From contig NZ_LSIC01000158.1 in the NCBI RefSeq assembly GCF_001556045.1, forward strand, positions 1-64,000: 64,000 nucleotides of DNA. The letters run 5' to 3'. Under the pieces are notes generated by a model. It saw only the letters and a program-made list of their open reading frames with translations, made no database searches and was not told where the DNA came from. Position 1 is the stretch's first letter, and each line of letters opens with the position of its first letter. The translations under genes and the position numbers were made by a program. Shown one piece after another: positions 17,183-26,426 of this stretch. Origin of the DNA: Bradyrhizobium sp. CCH5-F6 (GTDB lineage: Bacteria > Pseudomonadota > Alphaproteobacteria > Rhizobiales > Xanthobacteraceae).

Positions 17183-18041
17183 GCTGTCAATTCAGGACGA
17201 GGCAGCGTCCGCGCCCGTTCGCGGCAAGCGCAAGCTCGGCTTCCTGTTCTGGCTCGCGAGCGGCTGGGTCGCGATCATCCTGGCGCTCGCAATCCTCGCT
17301 CCGCTGCTGCCGCTCCAGAACCCTGTAGACATGGACATGCTGGAGCGCCGCGCCGCGTTCTCTTGGGAGCACTGGCTCGGCACCGATAGCCTGGGCCGCG
17401 ATGAGCTCGCCCGCCTGATTTTTGGCGCCCGCGTATCGCTGACCGTCGGTCTGATCGCGCCGATGATCGGCCTCATCGTCGGCGGCGCGCTCGGGCTGCT
17501 CGCCGGCTATTTCCGCGGCCGGTTCGAGACGCTGGTGGTCGGCAGCATGGACGTTCTGCTCGCCTTTCCGCCGCTGATCTTCGCGCTCGCCGTGACGGCC
17601 TATCTCGGCCAATCGGTCCCCAATCTCACCTTGATCCTCGGCGTGCTCGGCATCCCTGCCTTCATGCGCGTGGCGCGGGCGGCGACGTTGACGCTGGCGC
17701 GGCGCGAGTTCGTGATCGCGGCGGAGGCGTTGGGTGCCAGCCATGCGCGCATCCTCTTGCGCGAGCTGCTGCCGAACGTGACCCTGCCGCTGCTCGCCTT
17801 CTTCCTGCTCGGCGTTGCCGTCACCATCGTGGTCGAGGGGGCACTGTCCTTTCTCGGCCTCGGTGTGCCGCCACCGATGGCGAGCTGGGGCAGCATGATC
17901 GGGGAGGGACGCGACAGCCTCGACGTCGCGCCGCGGCTCGCCTTCCTGCCGGCGGCCGCGCTGTTCCTGACCGTGCTGGCCTTCAACCTCGTCGGCGACA
18001 CCTTGCGGGCGCTGACGGATCCGCGTCAGGGGGCGCTGTGA
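17169..18041 (+). CDS. ABC transporter permease (DppC type)
   Basis: A 290-residue protein with an N-terminal cytoplasmic tail, then five to six membrane helices. The periplasmic HWLGTDSLGRDELARLIFGAR motif and the EAA loop (REFVIAAEALGASHARILLRELLPN) are both present, as in DppC/OppC. It pairs with the preceding permease and its stop overlaps the next start (GTGA). Confidence 0.93.
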   Translation: MATLELSIQDEAASAPVRGKRKLGFLFWLASGWVAIILALAILAPLLPLQNPVDMDMLERRAAFSWEHWLGTDSLGRDELARLIFGARVSLTVGLIAPMIGLIVGGALGLLAGYFRGRFETLVVGSMDVLLAFPPLIFALAVTAYLGQSVPNLTLILGVLGIPAFMRVARAATLTLARREFVIAAEALGASHARILLRELLPNVTLPLLAFFLLGVAVTIVVEGALSFLGLGVPPPMASWGSMIGEGRDSLDVAPRLAFLPAAALFLTVLAFNLVGDTLRALTDPRQGAL

Positions 18042-19030
18042 GCGCACCGCTGTTGACCATCGAGGATGTCGCGGTCGAGCTGCCGACCCCGCGAGGCAAT
18101 TTGCGCGCCGTCGATCATGTCGACCTGACGCTGGACGCCGGCCGCACGCTCGGCATCGTCGGCGAATCCGGTTGCGGCAAGACCATGCTGTCGCGCGCGG
18201 TGCTTCAGCTGCTGCCGAAAAAGGCAAGGCTCACCGGCCGCGTGATGTTCGACGGCGAGGATCTGGTGCGGCTCGATGCGGAACGCTTGCGGCGCTTGCG
18301 CGGGCGCGATCTCGCGGTCGTGTTCCAGGATCCCATGACGTCGCTCAATCCGGTGCTGACCATCGGCACCCAATTGATGGAGACGATCCAGGAGCATCTC
18401 GAGCTCGACGCGCCGGCGGCGCGAAAGCGCAGCATTGAGCTGCTCGCTGCCGTCGGCATCCCGGCGCCGGAGCAGCGGCTCGCGCAATATCCGCATCAAT
18501 GTTCCGGCGGCATGCGCCAGCGCATAGCAATTGCGATCGCGCTGTCTTGCGAGCCGAAACTGCTGATCGCGGACGAGCCGACGACGGCGCTCGACGTCAC
18601 CATCCAGGCGCAGATTCTCGATCTGCTGGCGCGAGAGCAGCGCCGCCGCCACATGGCGATGATCATCATCACCCACGACCTCGGCGTCGTCGCCGGCCGT
18701 GCCGACGAGGTCGCCGTGATGTATGCGGGCCGTGTGGTGGAGCGCGCACCGACGCATGCGTTGTTCAAGCGTATGCACATGCCCTACACCGAGGCTCTGC
18801 TGGCGGCGATCCCGAAGCTGGAGACGGCACCGCATACTCCGCTGCCCGCCATCTCCGGCCGCCCACCCGATCCGACGCGACCGATGAAGGGCTGCTCCTT
18901 TGCGCCGCGCTGCCGCTATGTCGGGGAGCGCTGCCATGAGGGCAAGCCCGAGCTGAAGAGCGCCGAGATGCCCGGGCATCTCTATGCCTGCTTCCATCCG
19001 ATCCGGATGGCCGAGGGAATCGGCGCATGA
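18038..19030 (+). CDS. ABC transporter ATP-binding protein (DppD type)
   Basis: A 330-residue ATPase starting at GTG 18038. Walker [10 protein letters not shown], signature SGGMRQR and Walker [14 protein letters not shown] are present, and the C-terminal oligopeptide domain carries the Cys-containing [10 protein letters not shown]...ERCHEG motif. It powers the dipeptide-type importer with the next gene. Confidence 0.94.
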   Translation: MSAPLLTIEDVAVELPTPRGNLRAVDHVDLTLDAGRTLGIVGESGCGKTMLSRAVLQLLPKKARLTGRVMFDGEDLVRLDAERLRRLRGRDLAVVFQDPMTSLNPVLTIGTQLMETIQEHLELDAPAARKRSIELLAAVGIPAPEQRLAQYPHQCSGGMRQRIAIAIALSCEPKLLIADEPTTALDVTIQAQILDLLAREQRRRHMAMIIITHDLGVVAGRADEVAVMYAGRVVERAPTHALFKRMHMPYTEALLAAIPKLETAPHTPLPAISGRPPDPTRPMKGCSFAPRCRYVGERCHEGKPELKSAEMPGHLYACFHPIRMAEGIGA

Positions 19031-19998
19031 TGCAGCTTGCCGTGCGGCCCGAGCCGCTTCTGAATGTCGAGGATCTCGTCGTCGAATATGGTCTCGGCAA
19101 CAAAACGGTGCACGCCGTCTCCGGCGTCAGCCTTCAGGTCGCGCGCGGCGAGACATTGGGGCTGGTCGGCGAGTCCGGGTGCGGCAAGTCGACGCTGGGA
19201 CGTGCGATCCTGCAATTGCGTCGCGCCAAATCCGGCCGTGTGCTGTTCGATGGCGAGGATCTCACGGCCATGAAGGGCGAGTTGCTGCGGAGAATGCGGC
19301 GCCGCGTCCAGCTGATCTTCCAGGACCCGATTGCGTCCCTCAATCCGCGCCGCCGCATCGGCGACATCGTGGCCGAGCCGCTGATCATCGCCGGCGTCAA
19401 GGATATCGCCGAGCGGAAGCGGCGCGTGCGCGAGGTGCTCTCTGCGGTCGGGCTCGACCCTGATATCGTGGCGGGTCGCCTGCCGCATGAATTCTCCGGC
19501 GGGCAGTGCCAGCGCATCTGCATTGCACGTGCGCTCGTGCTCGATCCGGAGTTCATCGTCTGCGACGAGCCGGTCTCGGCGCTTGACGTCTCCATTCGTG
19601 CGCAGATCCTCAATCTGCTGGAGGAGATGAAGGCGCGCTTCGGCCTGACCCTTCTGTTCATCGCGCATGATCTCGCAGTGGTCAAAGCGGTCAGCGACCG
19701 CGTCGCGGTGATGTATCTCGGCCGGCTCTGCGAGGTCGGGCCGTCCGAGCAATTGTTCGCGAGGCCAGCGCACCCTTATACCGGGCTGTTGTTGCAGGCG
19801 ATCCCGGTGCCCGATCCGGACGTTCGTCCCGCCGAAAGCGTGGCGCCCGGCGAGCCGCCATCGCCGATTGCACCGCCGTCCGGTTGCCGCTTCCGCACCC
19901 GCTGCCCGCGCGCGGATCAGCGATGCAGCGCGGAGATACCGGAGTTGCGCGAGGTCACAATCGGCCGGTTCGCGGCTTGCCACCATCCGCTGGCCTGA
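19027..19998 (+). CDS. ABC transporter ATP-binding protein (DppF type)
   Basis: A 323-residue ATPase overlapping the preceding gene by ATGA. Walker A GESGCGKST, signature SGGQCQR, Walker B FIVCDEPVSALDV, and C-terminal GCRFRTRCPRADQRC oligopeptide domain are present. It is the second of the two different ATPases and the last gene of the importer operon. Confidence 0.94.
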   Translation: MMQLAVRPEPLLNVEDLVVEYGLGNKTVHAVSGVSLQVARGETLGLVGESGCGKSTLGRAILQLRRAKSGRVLFDGEDLTAMKGELLRRMRRRVQLIFQDPIASLNPRRRIGDIVAEPLIIAGVKDIAERKRRVREVLSAVGLDPDIVAGRLPHEFSGGQCQRICIARALVLDPEFIVCDEPVSALDVSIRAQILNLLEEMKARFGLTLLFIAHDLAVVKAVSDRVAVMYLGRLCEVGPSEQLFARPAHPYTGLLLQAIPVPDPDVRPAESVAPGEPPSPIAPPSGCRFRTRCPRADQRCSAEIPELREVTIGRFAACHHPLA

Positions 19999-20079
19999 AC
20001 TAAGACCCTTCCCGGGTTTGTCTCGCCTCGCCGGCCATGGCATGGTGCGGGACAACGAGAAACATGCCGGAGGACGCCG

Positions 20080-21147
20080 ATGAAGAGTTTCAAAGTCGCC
20101 GATTTCAAGGCGCCGCTGCAGGAGGTCGACGAAGCGACGCCGCAGCCGTCGGGCACGCAGGTGCTGATCAAGGTAAAGGCGGCCGGCGTCTGCCACAGCG
20201 ACCTGCATATCTGGGAAGGCGGCTACGATCTCGGCCACGGCCGCAAGCCGCTGTCGCTGAAGGACCGCGGCATCAACCTGCCGTTGACCATGGGCCACGA
20301 GACGGTCGGCGAGATCCTGGCCTTCGGTCCCGACGTGAAGCCGACCGATCAGGGCGATCTCAAGCTCGGCGACGTCGGTCTCGTCTATCCCTGGATCGGC
20401 TGCGGCAAATGCGCCACGTGCCTGGCCGGCGACGAGAACATGTGCCTGACGCCGCGCTCGCTCGGCGTCTATTGCGACGGCGGCTATTCCGATCACATGC
20501 TGGTGCCGCATCCGCGCTATCTGCTCAATCTGAAGGGGCTCGATCCCGCGACGACCGCGCCTTATGCCTGCTCCGGCGTCACGACCTACAGCGCGCTGAA
20601 GAAGGTCGAGCAGTATTTCGACACACCGATCGTGATGTTCGGCGCCGGCGGGCTCGGCCTGATGGCGCTGTCGCTGTTGAAGGCGATGGGCGGCAAGGGC
20701 GCCATCATGGTCGACATCGACGCGAAGAAGCGCGAGGCGGCGGAGAAGGCCGGCGCGCTCGCGACCGTCGATCCCAAGGCGCCGGATGCGCTGGAGCAGC
20801 TTGCCAAGAAGGCAGGCGGCCCGATCCGCGCCGTGATCGACCTCGTCGGCAATGCCGCCACGACGCAGCTCGGCTTCGACTGCCTGACCAAGGGTGGCAA
20901 GCTCGTCATCGTCGGCCTGTTCGGCGGCGGCGCGACCTGGGCGCTGCCGCTGATTCCGATCAAGGCGGTGACGATCCAGGGCAGCTATGTCGGCAATCTG
21001 CGTGAGACGCAGGAATTGCTCGAGCTCGTGCGAAGCAAGAAGGTGCCGCCGATCCCGGTGACGCGGCAACCGCTCGCCAAGGCCAACGAGGCGCTGCTGC
21101 AGCTGCAGCAGGGCGCGGTGGTCGGACGCACGGTGCTGACGCCGTAA
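20080..21147 (+). CDS. Zinc-dependent alcohol dehydrogenase
   Basis: A 355-residue medium-chain dehydrogenase. Catalytic zinc ligands lie in GVCHSDLH and GHETVGE, the structural zinc lobe is CGKCATCLAGDENMC (four Cys), and the NAD-binding fold has GAGGLGLMAL followed by the acidic VDID end of beta-2, which suggests NAD over NADP. GGAGGAC precedes ATG 20080. It lies 81 bp after the ABC operon and may oxidise an alcohol derived from the imported solute; this link is inferred. Confidence 0.92.
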   Translation: MKSFKVADFKAPLQEVDEATPQPSGTQVLIKVKAAGVCHSDLHIWEGGYDLGHGRKPLSLKDRGINLPLTMGHETVGEILAFGPDVKPTDQGDLKLGDVGLVYPWIGCGKCATCLAGDENMCLTPRSLGVYCDGGYSDHMLVPHPRYLLNLKGLDPATTAPYACSGVTTYSALKKVEQYFDTPIVMFGAGGLGLMALSLLKAMGGKGAIMVDIDAKKREAAEKAGALATVDPKAPDALEQLAKKAGGPIRAVIDLVGNAATTQLGFDCLTKGGKLVIVGLFGGGATWALPLIPIKAVTIQGSYVGNLRETQELLELVRSKKVPPIPVTRQPLAKANEALLQLQQGAVVGRTVLTP

Positions 21148-21162
21148 GCAGGTCTCTCTCCA

Positions 21163-21252
21163 CCGTCATTGCGAGCGTAGCGAAGCAATCCAGTCTGTCT
21201 CCGCAGATGCAAGTTTGGATTGCTTCGTCGCAAGGGCTCCTCGCAATGATGA
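21163..21252. repeat. Intergenic repeat of the CATTGCGAGC...GAAGCAATCC family
   Basis: The arms GTCATTGCGAGCGTAGCGAA and GGATTGCTTCGTCGC...CGCAATGATG form an imperfect inverted repeat between the two dehydrogenase genes. Related copies lie at 51731-51803 (degenerate) and 62877-62957. Confidence 0.75.
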
Positions 21253-21281
21253 GGCAATACTTCCCTTCACGCAGGAAACCC

Positions 21282-22361
21282 ATGTCCGCAAACAACGCCT
21301 TCCACATTGCCGTGCTCGCCGGTGACGGCATCGGCCCCGAAGTTATGGCGCCGGCCATCGAGGTGCTGCGCAAGGTCGAGCAGAAGTCCGGCCTGAGTTT
21401 CCGCTTCACCGAGGCGCCGGCCGGCGCCAACAATTATCTCGCCACCGGCAAATCGATGCCGGACAGCACGATCAAGCTGTGCGAGGAGGCGGATGCGATT
21501 CTGCTGGGCGCCTGCGGCCTGCCGTCGGTGCGCTATCCCGACAATACCGAGATCGCGCCGCAGATCGAGCTGCGCTTCATCTTCGATCTCTATGCCGGCG
21601 TGCGTCCGGCGCGCCTCATTCCCGGCGTGCCGAGCCCGATCGTCGGTGCCGACCAGCGGGGCATCGATCTCGTCGTGATCCGGGAATCCACCGAGGGCCT
21701 GTTCGCCTCGATGGGCAAGGGCGTCGTCACCCATGAGGATGCGCGCGAGACCATGGTGATCACGCGCAAGACGTCCGAGCGCCTGTTCGAGTTCTCGTTC
21801 CGCCTCGCCGAGCGGCGCAAGGCGCGTGGCAAGCCGGGCGCACTCACCTGTGTCGACAAGGCGAACGTGTTCAAGGCGTTCGCGTTCTTCCGTGGCATCT
21901 TCGACGAGATCGCCAAGAAGCATCCCGAGGTGAAGACCGACCGGCTCTATGTCGATGCCTGCTCGGCGATGCTGGTGAAGCGTCCCTGGGATTTCGACGT
22001 GATGGTGATGGAGAACATGTTCGGCGACATCGTCTCCGACATCACCGCGAGCCTGATCGGCGGCCTCGGCATGGCACCGTCGGCCGATATCGGCGACAAG
22101 TACGCGGTGTTCCAGCCGTGCCACGGCACCGCGCCGGACATCATGGGGCAGGGCAAGGCCAATCCGACCGGCATGATCCTGTCCGCGGCGATGATGCTGG
22201 ACTGGCTCGCCGACAAGCACGGCGTGGAGAGCGCGGCCGAGGCGGGCGAAACCATAGAGCGCGCTGTGGACAAGATCTACGCTGCCGGCATCAAGCCGAT
22301 GGAATTCGGCGGCAGCAACGGCACCGCCGACATCGCGAAAGCGGTGCTTGGGGCGCTCTGA
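21282..22361 (+). CDS. Isocitrate/isopropylmalate dehydrogenase family protein
   Basis: A 359-residue beta-decarboxylating dehydrogenase. It has GDGIGPEV at the N-terminus, the substrate/metal motif NMFGDIVSDITASLIGGLGMAPSADIG and the cofactor loop HGTAPDIMGQGKANPTG. The family includes LeuB, isocitrate and tartrate dehydrogenases. The absence of other leu genes nearby and the catabolic neighbours favour a paralogue acting on a malate- or tartrate-like acid. ATG 21282 follows GCAGGAAACCC; the frame extends into the repeat upstream. Confidence 0.88.
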   Translation: MSANNAFHIAVLAGDGIGPEVMAPAIEVLRKVEQKSGLSFRFTEAPAGANNYLATGKSMPDSTIKLCEEADAILLGACGLPSVRYPDNTEIAPQIELRFIFDLYAGVRPARLIPGVPSPIVGADQRGIDLVVIRESTEGLFASMGKGVVTHEDARETMVITRKTSERLFEFSFRLAERRKARGKPGALTCVDKANVFKAFAFFRGIFDEIAKKHPEVKTDRLYVDACSAMLVKRPWDFDVMVMENMFGDIVSDITASLIGGLGMAPSADIGDKYAVFQPCHGTAPDIMGQGKANPTGMILSAAMMLDWLADKHGVESAAEAGETIERAVDKIYAAGIKPMEFGGSNGTADIAKAVLGAL

Positions 22362-22377
22362 GAGTAATCGCACGGCT

Positions 22378-22404
22378 CCCTCGCCCCGTCAGAACGGGCG
22401 AGGG
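22378..22404. terminator. Hairpin after the dehydrogenase gene
   Basis: Nine-base arms CCCTCGCCC and GGGCGAGGG enclose a nine-base loop 16 bases downstream of the stop. There is no T-tract, and it resembles a fragment of the CCTCGCCCC repeat family, so it may be either a repeat relic or a terminator. Confidence 0.45.
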
Positions 22405-22560
22405 ATGGCCCCGATCCAGACGGAGCTTGGGCGCCCGCCAAGTGCGGTTATCGGGCATCAGAGAGTGCGCGACACTGATATTTAAGCTCCGAACGCTATA
22501 TGGTCGAGGCAGCCGGCAGGGGCTGTTTCTATTTGTGTAGATTGTTTCTAGGAGAAACAA

Positions 22561-23022
22561 ATGTCGGTCTCTGGAGCGAGTTCTTCGACCACAGCGAGCG
22601 CGCTGATCTCGCTGCTAAAAACGAGCGCGACGGCAAGCGACACATCGGCCGCGCAAAGCGCAAGCGATGCATCCTCGGGAATGGCAGCCAGCGCGAAAAC
22701 GGAAGCCAGCGCAAGCTCATCTGGAGCCAGCTCGTCGGGTCAGGTCAGCAGCGGTGTGATGAGTGTGTTGATCGACGCTCAGGCGTCCAGCACGGGAGGC
22801 GGCGCATCCTCGGATAGCTCTACTGCATCAACTACCGACAGCGGTGCGGTATCCAGCGGCTCAACATCCGGCGGGTCTTCGTCGTCTAGCAGTGGCAGTA
22901 AGACCTATGACAGTGCCGATGCCAACGAGGACGGCAAGGTTTCAGCGGCGGAGCAAGATGCGTATGACGCCAAACGCAAGGTTCACGTCGACAAGACGTC
23001 CGCTGGCGGGGTTGCTGCCTAG
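22561..23022 (+). CDS. Ser/Ala/Gly-rich low-complexity protein with a single EF-hand
   Basis: A 153-residue protein. Residues 1-112 are almost entirely Ser, Ala, Gly and Thr, with one more hydrophobic patch (GVMSVLIDAQ, 65-74). Residues 120-131 (DANEDGKVSAAE) are a textbook EF-hand loop, with D120, N122, D124, G125 and E131 in the liganding positions. AGGAG precedes ATG 22561. There is no obvious signal peptide, though such proteins can be exported by other routes. The likely role is calcium-binding; the family is not recognised. Confidence 0.75.
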   Translation: MSVSGASSSTTASALISLLKTSATASDTSAAQSASDASSGMAASAKTEASASSSGASSSGQVSSGVMSVLIDAQASSTGGGASSDSSTASTTDSGAVSSGSTSGGSSSSSSGSKTYDSADANEDGKVSAAEQDAYDAKRKVHVDKTSAGGVAA

Positions 23023-23036
23023 TCGCAGCCTGGAAG

Positions 23037-23858
23037 CTATTTCCCCGTAAACTGCGGCTTGCGCTTCTCCATGAAGGCCTGCCGGCCCTCGCGGAAATCC
23101 TCCGAGTCCATGCAGGCATTGCCGATCGCCTTGATCGCCTCCATGTCGCGCGCGCCTTCGTCCCTCAGCACCTGAGCGATGGTGATCTTTGCGGCCTTGA
23201 TCGCGAGTGGGGCGTTCTGCGAGATCGTCTCGGCGATCGTCATGGTCTCGCCCCAGAGCTCGTCGACCGGGAACAGGCGCTCGACGAGGCCAATGCGCAG
23301 CGCTTCCGTCGCATCGATGCGCATGCCGGTGTACATCAGAAGCCGGGCCCAGGACGGGCCGACCAGCGACACCAGATGCCGCAGGCCGTCATAGCCATAG
23401 GCAATGCCGAGCTTGGCTGCGGGGATGCCGAACTGGCTACCATGCGAGGCAAGGCGGATGTCAGCGAGCATCGCGACCTGCATGCCGCCGCCGAGGCAGT
23501 AGCCGTCGATGCAGGCGATGGTCGGCTTGGGATAGTCGGCGAGCAACGCGCGCTGGGCAGCGCTGCGCCTCCCGTACTCCTCGGACGCCGCTGCATTGTG
23601 CCGCGTCTTTTCGAACTGGCTGATGTCGGCGCCCGACACGAACGCCTTGCCGCCGGCGCCGCGCAGGATGACGACGCGCACGGTGTCGTCGTCGCGCAAG
23701 GCCGTCAGCGCTTCGCCAAATCCCTCCCACATCTCCAGCGACATCGCGTTGCGCTTGTCGGGATTGTTGAAGGTGACCACGCCGACGCCGCCGGCCGCGT
23801 GCTTGAGGATCTTGCCGTCGGCGTAAGGTGTTCCGGTCGTGCTGAGAATGTCGGGCAT
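23037..23858 (-). CDS. Enoyl-CoA hydratase/isomerase family protein
   Basis: A 273-residue crotonase-fold protein. The oxyanion-hole segments are FVSGADISQFEK and CLGGGMQVAMLADIRLAS. The segment that usually carries the first catalytic Glu (GxPE) reads GIPAAKLGIAYGYDG, with Ala in its place, so it may catalyse isomerisation, hydrolysis or another crotonase reaction instead of hydration. It is transcribed leftward alone; its 3' end is 14 bp from the convergent EF-hand gene. Confidence 0.88.
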   Translation of the reverse strand: MPDILSTTGTPYADGKILKHAAGGVGVVTFNNPDKRNAMSLEMWEGFGEALTALRDDDTVRVVILRGAGGKAFVSGADISQFEKTRHNAAASEEYGRRSAAQRALLADYPKPTIACIDGYCLGGGMQVAMLADIRLASHGSQFGIPAAKLGIAYGYDGLRHLVSLVGPSWARLLMYTGMRIDATEALRIGLVERLFPVDELWGETMTIAETISQNAPLAIKAAKITIAQVLRDEGARDMEAIKAIGNACMDSEDFREGRQAFMEKRKPQFTGK

Positions 23859-24076
23859 CGCGCGCTCGCTGGTCGTTGGCGAGGCGCAATGTGCGGCGTC
23901 GCCGCCGCCGCGGTCAACCGGCGCAGGGGAGGCGAGCTTGCATCCGCCCGTGCTGCGATTGCATGGCGCGGGGGCTCAACGGATTGCGGCAAGCTGCCAA
24001 GACGAAGGGGCGGCCAGGCCGCCTCCGGGACAGACCGCGCGCAAGCGCGCGGGCACAGATACAACTCATCCGATTC

Positions 24077-24116
24077 GTTCAATCCGGCTGCGCCCCCGTG
24101 ACGCAGCGGATTGAAC
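24077..24116 (-). terminator. Large hairpin downstream of the XRE regulator
   Basis: Arms GTTCAATCCGGCTGCG and CGCAGCGGATTGAAC pair over 15 bp with one bulge around a nine-base loop, 33 bases after the end of the leftward XRE gene. A second small palindrome (CCGCGCGCAAGCGCGCGG) follows near 24036. The 290-bp gap to the hydratase start holds no gene. Confidence 0.5.
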
Positions 24117-24148
24117 ATCGGCCGTAAAGGCCAGGCCGTCGATCGGCC

Positions 24149-24553
24149 TCAGCTCTCGTTCGCCGCGATCGATTCCATCAGCGAGACGAGCTGACGCTGC
24201 ACCGTCTGGTCCTTGATCTTGCTGTAGGCGCGCAGCAGGCGCAGGCTGAACGCCGAGTCCAGGAAGAGCAGGCTCTCGACCTCGCGGGCCTTGTTGTCGC
24301 CGTCGTAGAAGAAGGTCACGGGCACATCGAGGGCGGAGGCAATCTGCTGAAGCCGTGCAGCGCCGACGCGATTGACGCCCTTCTCGTATTTCTGAACCTG
24401 CTGGAAGCTGACGCCGAGCTTCTCACCGAGTTCGGCCTGCGAGATCTTCATCTCGACGCGCCGCAGACGGATTCGCTTGCCAAGCTCGATGTCCGGCTTC
24501 CCGGCGCTGCGCTGCTTCATTCTTTTCGCCGCTGCTTTCATCTCTGTCTTCAC
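24149..24553 (-). CDS. XRE-family helix-turn-helix regulator (PraR/PhrR-like)
   Basis: A 134-residue protein with a helix-turn-helix at about residues 25-80 (LGKRIRLRRVEMKISQAELGEKLGVSFQQVQKYEKGVNRV), the pattern of the rhizobial PraR/PhrR regulators. The C-terminal part is helical. The GTG at 24553 overlaps the stop of the LysR gene (GTGA). An alternative ATG four codons on (24541) has AAAGG at better spacing. Co-translation with the LysR protein implies a joint regulatory task. Confidence 0.85.
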   Translation of the reverse strand: MKTEMKAAAKRMKQRSAGKPDIELGKRIRLRRVEMKISQAELGEKLGVSFQQVQKYEKGVNRVGAARLQQIASALDVPVTFFYDGDNKAREVESLLFLDSAFSLRLLRAYSKIKDQTVQRQLVSLMESIAANES

Positions 24554-25599
24554 CTTTGTTCTTCGGTTGAAAATCCCCCGAAGAGCTGGGTCAGGGGTTC
24601 GCCCATGTACGAGTCCTTGAATTCATGCGGGTGCACGAACTCTTCCTTAAACCACGGGAAGCGGGCCGGATTGAAAGCCTCGATCAGCCAGTCAATCATG
24701 TGCCGCACGCGCGGAATTCGGCCGCTACCGGGGTGGTAGGACAACCAGATATCCAGCGGCCGGTTGAGCTCGACCTCCAGTGGAATCAGTTTCCCGCCAA
24801 GCGCAATGGCGTAGCTCGGGAATACGCCGATGCCGGCGCCATTCGCGACGGCCCAATAGTTGGCGCTCGAGACGTTCGTCTTCATGACCAGAAGGTCACG
24901 TTCCGAAACGCCCGGGAAGAAGCTCTCGAAGGATTCCTTGGCGGCGATCTGGTCGGCGAATTGCAGCACCAGGCGATGCTTGATCAATTCCGCGGCCGAG
25001 CGCGACGCGCCATGCTTCGCGATGTATTTCTCGGAGGCCCAGAACATCAGGTGCATGCGGCCGAGCCGCACCAATTTGATGTCCAGCGCGGAGGGACGCG
25101 ACAGATGGATGGCGACGTCGGCTTCGTGGCGCGAGACGTCGGCCGAGCGCATCGCGCAATGCAGGTCGACCAGGATCTTCGGATAGGCCTGCTGGAATTC
25201 GACGAGGCGCGGAGCCAGCCAGAACGTGCCGAGCCCCTCGGTGACGGCGACGCGGACCTCGCCGGACAGGGCGTTGGCCATCGAATCGCTGGCGCGCAGC
25301 ACGTCGAAGGTGGCCGCTTCCATGCGCTCGACGGCGGAGACCACCAGGGCGCCCTCATCGGTCAGATGGGTGCCGTGAACGTCGCGGGTGAACAGCGTGG
25401 TGCCGGTCTGGCGCTCGAAATCGTCGATCCGCCGGCGCACGGCGTTGATCGACAGCGACAAGCGCTCGGCCGCCGAGCGGAAACTACCGCATCGGACGAC
25501 TTCCAGAAATATGCGGGCCGCATCCCAATCCGAGAGGCCGCTGAGATTTGTCTTTGGGCGTTCCGCCAGAGGAACGCCCCTTTCCGCCAAGGAGTGCAT
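24550..25599 (-). CDS. LysR-family transcriptional regulator
   Basis: A 349-residue protein, longer than the usual ~300, with a winged helix-turn-helix at about 24-84 (DAARIFLEVVRCGSFRSAAERLSLSINAVRRRIDDFE) and a LysR effector domain at about 110-310. The extra length is an N-terminal 20 residues and a C-terminal ~40-residue tail (EFVHPHEFKDSYMGEPL...). It is immediately followed by, and overlaps, the XRE regulator. ATG 25599 has AAGGGA upstream. Confidence 0.88.
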   Translation of the reverse strand: MHSLAERGVPLAERPKTNLSGLSDWDAARIFLEVVRCGSFRSAAERLSLSINAVRRRIDDFERQTGTTLFTRDVHGTHLTDEGALVVSAVERMEAATFDVLRASDSMANALSGEVRVAVTEGLGTFWLAPRLVEFQQAYPKILVDLHCAMRSADVSRHEADVAIHLSRPSALDIKLVRLGRMHLMFWASEKYIAKHGASRSAAELIKHRLVLQFADQIAAKESFESFFPGVSERDLLVMKTNVSSANYWAVANGAGIGVFPSYAIALGGKLIPLEVELNRPLDIWLSYHPGSGRIPRVRHMIDWLIEAFNPARFPWFKEEFVHPHEFKDSYMGEPLTQLFGGFSTEEQR

Positions 25600-26081
25600 A
25601 CAAGTCCCTTCGGATTGCTAAACTGGCAGAATCTGGCGCAAACCACAACCTCGACGGGTTGGGGAATGACGAGTTTTGAACGTCATCCTTACTGCTTGTG
25701 GGGCGGTATTGGGATGCTGTCGCGGGTTGGGAATCGGGCAGACTATCGGCTCGGCTAAGGGGGGTGTGGCGTGAGTTCCGTTGCGAGCCGTGGAATTACT
25801 GCGGAGTTGCCGGCGCTGGCCGCATTGAAAGTTTCTCGACGAGAGCGGATGCCATCGCTCTTGATGGATCAATCGCACCGCGTGGGGCGTTTGCTCCCGG
25901 ACCATTTCGGCAACCCCCATGGTCGCTGCGCGGCAGCGGCCGGAGCTGCGATTTCACGGCAGAAGCACACTGAAATCAGGTTCGGAGGCGAAGTACCCTC
26001 ATGCTATCTTTGGCCCTTCATGGGGACCGAAGAGGGCGTCAACCATACGTCTCGCAGGCCGAATTAACGGAAAGAACGCCG
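25600..26081. other. Non-coding stretch upstream of the LysR gene and the small hypothetical
   Basis: These 480 bp contain only short, compositionally poor frames. They must include the leftward promoter of the LysR-XRE pair and the rightward promoter of the small gene. I see no clear binding site or repeat. Confidence 0.4.
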
Positions 26082-26348
26082 GTGTCGCATTCAGACGAAC
26101 AGTTGCAGTCCGTGCTGGAAACGCTCGAGGAGTGCCGCAGGGTTCTCAACGAGTGCAACAGCCGTGAGTCGGCCGAGATGCTGTCCATCGTCATCCTGGA
26201 CGTGCGGATGAAACTCAAAGGAATTGACAGTGCCGATCTGAAGGCGCTGTGCGACGAAATGCTGCGGAGCGCTGCGAGCGTTCCGCCGACCCCTTCCAAG
26301 CAGACGCAGGACCAGCCCCGGCGTCCGCTGCTCCGCGTGGTGAAGTAG
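26082..26348 (+). CDS. Small conserved-looking hypothetical protein
   Basis: An 88-residue protein starting at GTG 26082 (VSHSDEQLQSVLETLEECRRVLNEC), preceded by GGAAAG about eight bases upstream; an ATG at 26001 in the same frame is a weaker alternative. It is helical and charged, with a likely coiled coil at 5-60, and ends in a Pro/Arg tail (RRPLLRVVK). No family is recognised. A strong hairpin follows. Confidence 0.5.
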   Translation: MSHSDEQLQSVLETLEECRRVLNECNSRESAEMLSIVILDVRMKLKGIDSADLKALCDEMLRSAASVPPTPSKQTQDQPRRPLLRVVK

Positions 26349-26390
26349 CCGCGCCGCCGAATCTCGCTTTTTGGCGAGGTTTGTGCGCGT

Positions 26391-26426
26391 CCCGATGCCG
26401 CATCTGTGATCACGGATGGCATCGGG
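26391..26426 (+). terminator. Hairpin after the small hypothetical gene
   Basis: Outer arms CCCGATGCC and GGCATCGGG enclose an inner palindrome (ATCTGTGATCACGGAT), making a nearly continuous 36-base hairpin 42 bases after the stop. It lies before the ccdA promoter region and could also be a protein-binding palindrome. Confidence 0.5.

Noticed and set aside
18982..21069. 695-codon leftward open frame opposite the DppF-type ATPase and alcohol dehydrogenase genes
   Set aside because: It is antisense to two clear genes, has His/Arg/Ala/Asp-rich shadow composition and no domain; such frames are common in high-GC DNA.
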